A DNA stretch of 23,178 bases from Phallusia fumigata. Taxonomy: Eukaryota > Chordata > Ascidiacea > Phlebobranchia > Ascidiidae. The stretch spans positions 1-23,178 of the forward strand of contig QXVZ01001937.1 in the NCBI GenBank assembly GCA_008931825.1. The letters are read 5' to 3'. How positions within the stretch are numbered: position 1 is the stretch's first letter; each line of letters opens with the position of its first letter. Positions 9,961 through 15,941 of this stretch are shown here, in pieces. The notes beneath the pieces were generated by a model that had not been told where the DNA came from, ran no database searches, and worked only from the letters and a program-made list of their open reading frames with translations. Made by a program: the position numbers and the translations under genes.

Positions 9961-9993
9961 CTTTTCTACCCATTTATTTCTCATATGTCTTAG
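9961..9993 (+). promoter_or_regulatory. Splice acceptor abutting the METTL16 start codon
   Basis: A long pyrimidine-rich tract (CTTTTCTACC...TTTATTTCTC...GTCTTAG) ends in AG at 9992-9993, and the METTL16 ATG follows at once. With no exon of its own upstream, this fits an SL acceptor that gives an mRNA whose whole 5' UTR is the leader. GPN3's 3' UTR would end at or near this point. Confidence 0.65.
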
Positions 9994-11316
9994 ATGGCTT
10001 TTAATCAATTTATGCATCCGAGAAATCGATACAAATCTGAACCTCCTGACTTCAATCAACTTGCTGCGTCATTTCCCAATTTTCGCAAACATGTGCAACA
10101 TTCAAGCAAGACTAAAAAAGCCTTTGTTAATTTCCGTAACCCCAGTGCTGTTCGAGAACTTTCAAAGTGTCTACTGAAAAAGGATTTTAACTTGGATGTG
10201 GATTTACCATCTGACAGACTTGCTCCAACTGTTCCGTCAAGGCTAAACTACATCTTATGGGTACAAGATCTATTACAATGCTTTTCCGGTAAAAAAACCA
10301 ATGTAGTATTTGACATTGGTTGTGGCAGCTCTTGCATTTATCCGTTGCTTGGAGTCACACTAAATACCGCCTGGAAGTTTATAGCAAGTGAGATCGACCC
10401 AACAAACTTCGAATTTGCCCAGAAAAACGTGGCAACCAATGGGTTGTCCGGCAGTGTCGTGCTGCACCAAGTGGTTGAAGATGACAAAATATTTTCTCCG
10501 CTGGGTGACGCTGATGAGATCGACGCTTGCATGTGCAATCCACCATTTTTTAGTTCAGCAAAGGACGCTGAAAAGGGATCACAGCGTCCAAGCGCCAATT
10601 CCTCATGTTCTGGCCACGAGAAGGAAATGATTTTTGAACAAGGTGGCGACCTTGCCTTTGCCGAAAGGCTGTTATCCGAAAGTGTAGAAATGCGTGCACG
10701 AGTGAAATGGTTCACAATTATGTTTGGTAAAAAATCGAGCTATACCAGTTTTAAGCTAAAATTAAAAGCGCGAGGCGTACCTATTGTCACGTGTACAGAA
10801 TTCTGCCAAGGCAAAACTATGCGTTGGGCAATTGGTTGGTCTTACATCGAAACATTGGATACGGGCATGATTCCAAAGTCACAATTTCAACTAGCAAGGG
10901 ATCGAAAAACTGAAAAACCACTTATTTTTCGCTGCAAACATTCCACCATAGAAGACTCTAAAAACGCTGTTTCAAAAGTTCTTCAGGGACTAGGCATCAA
11001 TTTTTCAGTTGAAAATACGGATTGTGTACTGTTCAAATTTATGACAAGAAAATCAGATTGGCTACATAACCGTAGGAAAAGACGAATGCAAATGTTTAAT
11101 GTTGCAAGTAAGACTCTTTGTGATGAGCAGAGAGGCCCAATTCAGCTACAAGATGCTACTTCTGCATCAACCTCGCAGCAAAAATTGGACTTGCAGTTTG
11201 ACTGTTCGGTTTTTCTCACGCAGCACGGGGATGGAGTAGACGCCAGCATTAGTTCCAACCCGATGCTAAGGGAGGAAACCAACGCTGTATCTGTGTATTT
11301 AAAATCCAGAATTTGA
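9994..11316 (+). CDS. METTL16: RNA N6-adenosine methyltransferase METTL16
   Basis: Intronless 440-residue gene; human METTL16 has 562, so the C-terminal part is shorter. METTL16 methylates U6 snRNA (A43) and hairpins of MAT2A mRNA, and so couples splicing to S-adenosylmethionine levels. The N terminus MAFNQFMHPRNRYK..PPDF is the family's RNA-contacting start. The SAM-binding motif is DIGCGSSCIYPLLG (107-120) and the catalytic motif is NPPF (182-185, human 184-187) in CMCNPPFF. GGDLAFAERL, FGKKSS and TEFCQGKTMRWAIGWS follow, completing the Rossmann-fold domain near residue 285. The C-terminal part keeps a basic patch WLHNRRKRR (356-364) like that of the vertebrate conserved region, then a Ser/Gln-rich tail. 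The start is fixed by homology and by the acceptor immediately before it. Confidence 0.95.
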   Translation: MAFNQFMHPRNRYKSEPPDFNQLAASFPNFRKHVQHSSKTKKAFVNFRNPSAVRELSKCLLKKDFNLDVDLPSDRLAPTVPSRLNYILWVQDLLQCFSGKKTNVVFDIGCGSSCIYPLLGVTLNTAWKFIASEIDPTNFEFAQKNVATNGLSGSVVLHQVVEDDKIFSPLGDADEIDACMCNPPFFSSAKDAEKGSQRPSANSSCSGHEKEMIFEQGGDLAFAERLLSESVEMRARVKWFTIMFGKKSSYTSFKLKLKARGVPIVTCTEFCQGKTMRWAIGWSYIETLDTGMIPKSQFQLARDRKTEKPLIFRCKHSTIEDSKNAVSKVLQGLGINFSVENTDCVLFKFMTRKSDWLHNRRKRRMQMFNVASKTLCDEQRGPIQLQDATSASTSQQKLDLQFDCSVFLTQHGDGVDASISSNPMLREETNAVSVYLKSRI

Positions 11317-12478
11317 TTCGTGGTAAAAGCATGTGATTTTTTTATAGGACATCACTGTGAAAGTAAAGTTGAGAAAACGTCTGGGCTTGGTATATATTGG
11401 CATTTCTCTAATGTAATCATTTCCAACTATTTTCTGATCGCGTACCAGTTGGGGGCTCGGTTTGTGCCGCCGCGTGTCGCCTCGTTCTAAATCAGCCTGA
11501 CTGGTAGTAGTCTAAAGACAAAATCGGTACCAAAATACAAGGTTAAGTAAAAGTACACGGAAATGCAGAAATATATCAACAGAGCACGGTAAGCGTGAAC
11601 TAAAATTGAAATGGTTTTAGGGTACCAACTGCGAAAACTTCGCGTACCACAGGCTAAAAACTATCTGATGCATAATAGACATACCCTGCAAATTCAACTT
11701 TAGTTCACGGTTAGGGTTAGGGTTAATTAACGTAATGCCGATCCAATTAACGTAATGCCGATAAGAACTTGATGTTGACAAAACGCTGCATAGTACCGAG
11801 GTGGCGGTGACAGTAGCGCCGCTGAATCACGTAAAACACTTTTTACTGATCAAGGATATTGGTAATAGTTTGCTGGAATTTTAGGTTTTTATTCGTAGTA
11901 GTGAAAATTTAATGCTATTATCAAGTAATCTTCATCGGGCCTACTAAGAAAATGTGTATGTGGCGATAAAAATGTTTTCACCAGCTTGGTGTGTTTGCGC
12001 GTAAGCAACACAACTAAAGAAGTAAATTTGATATTCAAACGTGCATGTTGGAAACTTGTAGTGGTATGGTTGGTTTTATACACCATCAAATCAAACTTTA
12101 GCAAGTATATCTTGGCATTTAATATTAAAACAACAAATTACAATACAAAACCTTATCATTATATAACATACGGCTATAGGCGAAACTGAAGTATACAAGT
12201 TATCTTGTGCCAACACAAAACACAGGATACGGTGTGTGTACACGATCATGTCAGAAACGTTTGTAATGACCAAATTTACGTAACTATTATGTTTCAACGT
12301 AATGTCCGCCACGTAATTCCGATCGAATACATAAAAATACTCGGTGGATAGGAGAAAGACAGTCACTGCGGTGATATGACAAAAGGGTATATTAGCACTG
12401 TTCTGCTCCGCCATAGGAAAGTAAAAGAGTTTAGGCTTACCGGGTAATCCATCTGAAAGCTCTTTACATTTTATCAGC
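11317..12478. other. Intergenic region between METTL16 and the first ATG8 gene
   Basis: About 1.2 kb with no recognised plus-strand gene. It contains telomere-like and tandem repeats at 11709-11762, two possible donors without partners (GTAAGC near 11589 and 12001), and a minus-strand open frame at 12091-12480. The length argues against the ATG8 gene belonging to the METTL16 operon. Confidence 0.5.
11709..11762. repeat. Telomere-like TTAGGG run beside a 20-bp tandem duplication
   Basis: GGTTAGGGTTAGGGTTA at 11709-11725 contains two TTAGGG units plus a partial one. It runs directly into two exact copies of AATTAACGTAATGCCGAT (11725-11742 and 11745-11762), spaced at a 20-bp period by CC. Weakly similar CGTAATGTCCG and CGTAATTCCGAT occur again near 12299-12323. 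Confidence 0.6.
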
Positions 12479-12480
12479 AT
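12091..12480 (-). CDS. Unrecognised minus-strand open frame (doubtful)
   Basis: 129 codons on the strand opposite the ATG8 leader. After the first 13 residues (MLIKCKELSDGLP) there is a consensus donor CCCG|GTAAGCC in phase 1. A CACCGCAG acceptor-like site follows further on, before a hydrophobic stretch (YFYVFDRNYVADITL and onward). It could be the first exon of a divergent gene, but no family was recognised and the continuation could not be followed. Probably spurious. Confidence 0.12.
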   Translation of the reverse strand: MLIKCKELSDGLPGKPKLFYFPMAEQNSANIPFCHITAVTVFLLSTEYFYVFDRNYVADITLKHNSYVNLVITNVSDMIVYTHRILCFVLAQDNLYTSVSPIAVCYIMIRFCIVICCFNIKCQDILAKV

Positions 12481-12534
12481 GAATCGGAGATTTGTCTCAG
12501 TTTGTTTGTTGGTTTTATTTTTGGTTTACGATTG

Positions 12535-12553
12535 TTGGTTTAATTTGTTCCAG
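12535..12553 (+). promoter_or_regulatory. Splice acceptor in the leader of the first ATG8 gene
   Basis: TGGTTTAATTTGTTCCAG ends in AG at 12552-12553, leaving 51 nt of leader before the ATG at 12605. The second ATG8 gene has the equivalent site 50 nt before its ATG, and both leaders end TTGTTACAATG. A donor for this copy was not found, so cis- and trans-splicing are both possible. Confidence 0.5.
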
Positions 12554-12604
12554 GCAACGAAACTTTGTAAAATATTGTGCACAATCAATAGGCTTCTTGT
12601 TACA

Positions 12605-12940
12605 ATGGCCTTCCAATACAGGGTCGAACGTTCGTTTGAGACTCGCAGCAATGAATCCACCAAAATTATCACCAAATACCCCGACCGAGTTCCTGTGATA
12701 GTTGAAAAGACGGAGGGAACCACAATACAAGACATCGACAGAACGAAGCATATTGTTCCCTCGGACACTTCAGTTGCCGAGTTTGTGTCGATTATCAGGC
12801 AAAGAATATACTTGCCACCAGAAGAGCCGATCTTTTTGTTTGTCGACAAAACTGTACCGAATTTAAGTTCCTCAATGCGTGAAGTTTATGATGAAAACAA
12901 AGACGAAGACGGCTTTTTGTACATTGGTTATAGCGGATAA
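12605..12940 (+). CDS. ATG8-family protein, GABARAPL2-like, truncated at Gly111
   Basis: Intronless, 111 residues. It aligns without gaps to the ATG8 gene at 14869 with 74 of 111 residues identical by hand count. The N-terminal helices and ubiquitin-like fold are retained ([43 protein letters not shown]). ATG8 proteins are cleaved by ATG4 after Gly116 and joined to phosphatidylethanolamine on autophagic membranes. Here the chain ends ...YSG at 111 because the Glu112 codon GAA is TAA. Positions 112-116, including the conjugated glycine, are absent. The LIR-docking surface is also changed relative to the partner: K46R, Y49H, L50I and W62S, while E17, K48 and F104 are kept. The start is set by homology; an in-frame extension to 12479 crosses the acceptor. 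It is probably expressed but unable to undergo normal lipidation. A recent pseudogene is the alternative. Confidence 0.85.
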   Translation: MAFQYRVERSFETRSNESTKIITKYPDRVPVIVEKTEGTTIQDIDRTKHIVPSDTSVAEFVSIIRQRIYLPPEEPIFLFVDKTVPNLSSSMREVYDENKDEDGFLYIGYSG

Positions 12941-12964
12941 AATGTTTTTGCAAACAAAGATTGA
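12941..12964 (+). pseudogene. Vestigial ATG8 C-terminal tail after the new stop
   Basis: Directly after the TAA (12938-12940) the same frame reads N-V-F-A-N-K-D and then TGA (12962-12964). The intact paralogue reads N-T-F-G-S-T-D and then TGA. The old stop codon, Asn113, Phe115 and the last Asp are still aligned. The codon for the conjugated Gly116 is GCA (Ala) here against GGA in the paralogue, so stop readthrough would not restore conjugation. Confidence 0.75.
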
Positions 12965-13102
12965 TATTCGACTTTAAAATATTTTTTATTCATAATATTT
13001 ATGTACTGGACATGCTTTGATTGCTGTTGATGAATAGATCACTTTACTTTGTTATAATTTGTTTAAAATGTGTTTTTTTTACTTTCTTCCAACCTTGCTT
13101 AC

Positions 13103-13108
13103 ATTAAA
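13103..13108 (+). terminator. Candidate poly(A) signal of the first ATG8 gene
   Basis: ATTAAA about 160 nt after the stop, followed within 20-40 nt by a GT-rich stretch (TATTTGTGTTTTATG, GTTTGTGAG) that fits a downstream element. An AATAAA at 13469-13474 is a second possibility. Confidence 0.4.
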
Positions 13109-13741
13109 CAGAAATTAAGTATTTGTGTTTTATGCAGTTTGTGAGTCCCTTTATATGTGATGAATTCTTGCAAAATGGATAGACAAAAACCTTCTCAGTC
13201 ACAACTGAAAAGGTCGTGTTGTTATTGAAGCCAATATCAATGTATCAGGTGTGATACGTTGACACATCGTTTTGCTTAATCAGAACTAAAACTTGAAGAT
13301 CACCTAATGCCTGGATTGGATTACGGCTACCAACATTTTACTTAATTTGCAGGGTTTGTTCAGCGCACCAAACAACACAAATGCGCAACCTGGCCCATCG
13401 CCCCATAATACGCCATTAGAAACCCGGCTTACACACCAAGTATTATTAAGTCACATTCACAATAGTGCAATAAACGCTATTTAAACAAGTCATAAGACAT
13501 ACAAGTCATTTATTAAAAACGGTTTGCATATACAGCTGCTTGAACTTATAGCTACAATACCGTATGTAGTACTAGCCAGTAGTCATCAACTGAGGGACAC
13601 AACCCAAATTTCGACACTCACAACTAATTAAGCGTTGCATTACTTTCTGCAACAAAGAAGAGAACGTGAGTTAACTAACTGATCCTTTCATCTAATAGTA
13701 AACCTCCGCTGCAGTACAAGAAGTCAGATTTCGAGCGGCGT
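13109..13741. other. Spacer between the two ATG8 genes
   Basis: No gene recognised. It contains AATAAA at 13469-13474 and ordinary AT-rich sequence. Confidence 0.4.
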
Positions 13742-13758
13742 ATTACGCAATACGTCAC
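13742..13758. promoter_or_regulatory. bZIP-like site upstream of the second ATG8 gene
   Basis: ATTACGCAAT, a C/EBP- or PAR-bZIP-like near-palindrome, overlaps TACGTCAC, a CRE half site. It lies about 130 bp upstream of a TATA-like TATTTAAAG at 13878-13886. Confidence 0.25.
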
Positions 13759-13877
13759 ACAAATAAAGGCGCGTTGAAGATGAAATCGGCCAAGCGGAAC
13801 ATGAGAATTCGTTGCAACATTACAGAAATTTGACATTTTGCCTTTTGCCTGCTGCGGAACGGTTGACTTTGAGGTCC

Positions 13878-14007
13878 TATTTAAAGACTTTCTCGTTAAA
13901 GTTTGTCAACAAGTTTTTGTTTGCTGGTGTGTTTAATTTTTTTGCTGTTCGTGTTTGCCCAATTCGGTAAATTGATATGTTCAGTTTCAGTCTGGCTCTG
14001 AGTGAAG
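13878..14007 (+). other. Candidate promoter and 5' leader exon of the second ATG8 gene
   Basis: TATTTAAAG at 13878-13886 could position a start site near 13908. A consensus donor GAAG|GTAAGT follows, with the exon end at 14007. Splicing to the acceptor at 14817-14818 would remove an 810-bp leader intron. The exon has an ATG at about 13977 (MFSFSLALSE). Across the junction this frame would read into a stop before the ATG8 start, giving a roughly 20-codon upstream ORF. This rests on motifs only. Confidence 0.4.
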
Positions 14008-14818
14008 GTAAGTTTTTACTTTTGTTTCAATATTTTGCTCTCTGCGTGCTCGAAATAACGCTCAGTGCCAATTGGAAGTTAAAAAAATGATTTGACTTGG
14101 GACCTGAAGTTGTTTTGGAGCCTTTTTTGTTTTGGCGCAAGTGCAACATTTACAAAACATTACTCAGCATTGTTTTGCAAAAAACCATACAATTGTTTTC
14201 AAATAAAATTAAGGTTGTTAAAGTATTTTTATTCAAAAATGATCGTCTTTTTGTTTGCGGCAAAAGTCATTGTTGCGCCATGTAAAGTAAGCGCCCCCAA
14301 TCTTTTTTAAAATAACTCCCTTCTTCGGATCATGTGACTGGGTGTTGCTTATGACGTCACAATGACATTCACAGACGCGCAAGTCAGCTGACTTTGTTTT
14401 GACGAAATGAGGAAGCGGTTTGTTTACAATTGTATTCTATTGTTTGCTGCGCTCAGATTAATAACTGTTAAATTTGTGCGAGAGACGCAATGTACTGGTG
14501 TTGGCGTTCAATATCATGCATTGGCAATGTAGGCTTTCCAATTTGCATTGATTTGAAAAATTTAGCCGTCTAACCACTCGTTCCTGCAAACTGTTGCCGG
14601 GGATTTTACAGGATGTTCGTTGTTCCACAGGTAGTCGCGATTTTTATTGACCTGTTTTTTACCCATACCAGTAGGAGGTAGTTTATTTGTTAAAAAGTTA
14701 TGTAGAGAAAAAACCGTTGTTAGCCTAGCTTTGGAACTTCAGTGAAAATATTAAACCAAGCTGTGCAGAATCGTAATTTTATGTTGTACAGCTTTCATGT
14801 TCATTCATTTTGCTCCAG
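14008..14818 (+). other. Probable leader intron of the second ATG8 gene
   Basis: GTAAGT at 14008 to the TTTGCTCCAG acceptor at 14817-14818. The interval holds a cluster of palindromic bHLH/bZIP-type sites at 14330-14392. Its short open frames show no homology. Confidence 0.4.
14330..14392. promoter_or_regulatory. Cluster of E-box and CRE palindromes
   Basis: Within 63 bp there are TCATGTGAC (14330-14338, the M-box type bound by MITF/TFE factors), the perfect CRE TGACGTCA (14352-14359) and the 10-bp palindrome GTCAGCTGAC (14383-14392). They lie about 500 bp upstream of the second ATG8 start, inside its presumed leader intron. MITF/TFE factors are known autophagy regulators; their action here is inference. 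Confidence 0.3.
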
Positions 14819-14868
14819 ATTGTGAATATTTGTTAAATCTTGTGTGCTAAGTTAGGCTGTTTGTTACA

Positions 14869-15228
14869 ATGAAGTACCAGTTCAAGGTCGACCACACATT
14901 CGAACATCGCTGCAATGAATCATCTAAAATCATCACCAAATATCCCAACCGAATTCCTGTGATTGTTGAAAAGGCTGAAGGTTCCACAATTCAAGACATC
15001 GACAAACGAAAGTATCTTGTTCCCTCGGACATTTCTGTTGCCCAGTTTATGTGGATCATTAGGAAAAGAATAGACTTGCCGTCGGAAAAAGCTATATTTT
15101 TGTTTGTTGACAAAATGGTGCCGAATTCAAGTTCTACGATGGGTGCCATTTATTGTGACCACAAAGATGAAGATGGGTTCTTGTATATTGCTTACAGTGG
15201 AGAAAATACTTTTGGATCCACTGATTGA
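14869..15228 (+). CDS. GABARAPL2: ATG8-family ubiquitin-like modifier, GABARAPL2/GATE-16 type
   Basis: Intronless, 119 residues. It aligns without gaps to vertebrate GABARAPL2. The family residues are in place: E17, P30, K46/K48/Y49/L50 and F104 of the LIR pocket, [18 protein letters not shown] (51-68), the FLFVDK strand, and C-terminal NTFG with Gly116, followed by a three-residue STD tail that ATG4 would remove. The mature protein is expected to be conjugated to phosphatidylethanolamine through ATG7 and ATG3, and to act in autophagosome maturation and vesicle traffic. The start (ACAATG) is fixed by homology; the leader is 50 nt after the AG at 14817-14818. It is the tandem partner of the truncated gene at 12605 and lies 421 nt upstream of the BLTP1 acceptor. 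Confidence 0.95.
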   Translation: MKYQFKVDHTFEHRCNESSKIITKYPNRIPVIVEKAEGSTIQDIDKRKYLVPSDISVAQFMWIIRKRIDLPSEKAIFLFVDKMVPNSSSTMGAIYCDHKDEDGFLYIAYSGENTFGSTD

Positions 15229-15603
15229 TATATAAATCTAAAATGATACTTTTATGCCCGAGTCTTTTATTGTCATAACTGGACAGAATCTGATTGCTAA
15301 TGCTAAATGGTTTATTTTTAAAAATGTGGTTTCCATTTTCGCCTACCTTTTTTTACTGCAATTGTGTTGTGTGCACTTGTTATCATGTTTTGTTTTCTTG
15401 TTGTTATTGACAGTGTGTCTGTTTCAGCTGGTGATTGTATTTTATCGTACCCTAACTTTAAAATTGATCATTGCCCTAGGCTAAACAGTGGTTACAATTC
15501 TATTGTCACTGTACTTGTTTGTTGTTATTCATGTGAAAGTGGCCCCACAAAAAATAGAAGGATTATAATCACAATATCAGTTAAGCCTAAGTATTCCTTA
15601 AAC

Positions 15604-15649
15604 ATTAAAATTGTCATTGACAACCAGCTTGCTTGTTTGTGTTCAATAG
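15604..15649 (+). promoter_or_regulatory. Poly(A) signal plus acceptor between ATG8 and BLTP1
   Basis: ATTAAA at 15604-15609 is the only canonical-type signal noticed after the ATG8 stop. It is followed 40 nt later by CTTGCTTGTTTGTGTTCAATAG with AG at 15648-15649, then only 12 nt of leader before the BLTP1 ATG. This tight order (signal, cleavage zone, acceptor, ATG) is that of a Ciona-type operon junction. No TATA-like promoter was obvious in the spacer. Confidence 0.45.
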
Positions 15650-15661
15650 GATGATTAGGTC

Positions 15662-15941
15662 ATGTTGGGGATGGTCCCAGTCCCTATTCTGCTGTGTGCT
15701 TTGGGACTTGTACAGGCTGTCCCAGCAAATTACAGCAATGCCACTGTGGTCCCAACAAACTGCACACAAGACAGACTGAACCTTAACTGCATAAACAGCG
15801 ATTTAGAGAGCTTGCAGTCTTCACTGTTGCAGTTGTTTCTTGTGACAGCTGTGTCAGGGATATGGTTGTTGTATTTGACCTTCTTTCACTCCAGGTTGAT
15901 TGGTTTTATTCTCACCAAAGTAATCAACCAATTTTACAAAG
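15662..15941 (+). CDS. BLTP1: BLTP1 exon 1: signal peptide, glycosylated linker, TM anchor
   Basis: 93 codons plus 1 nt; donor AAAG|GTACGG. An in-frame stop at 15656-15658 fixes the start. Residues 1-19 resemble a cleavable signal peptide. Three N-glycosylation sequons follow (N23, N26, N33). Residues about 55-75 form the conserved transmembrane anchor before the groove. Confidence 0.85.

Noticed and set aside
12479-12604. In-frame 42-residue hydrophobic N-terminal extension of the first ATG8 gene
   Set aside because: It crosses a good splice acceptor at 12553, and ATG8 proteins start at the downstream ATG. The tandem copy has no such extension.
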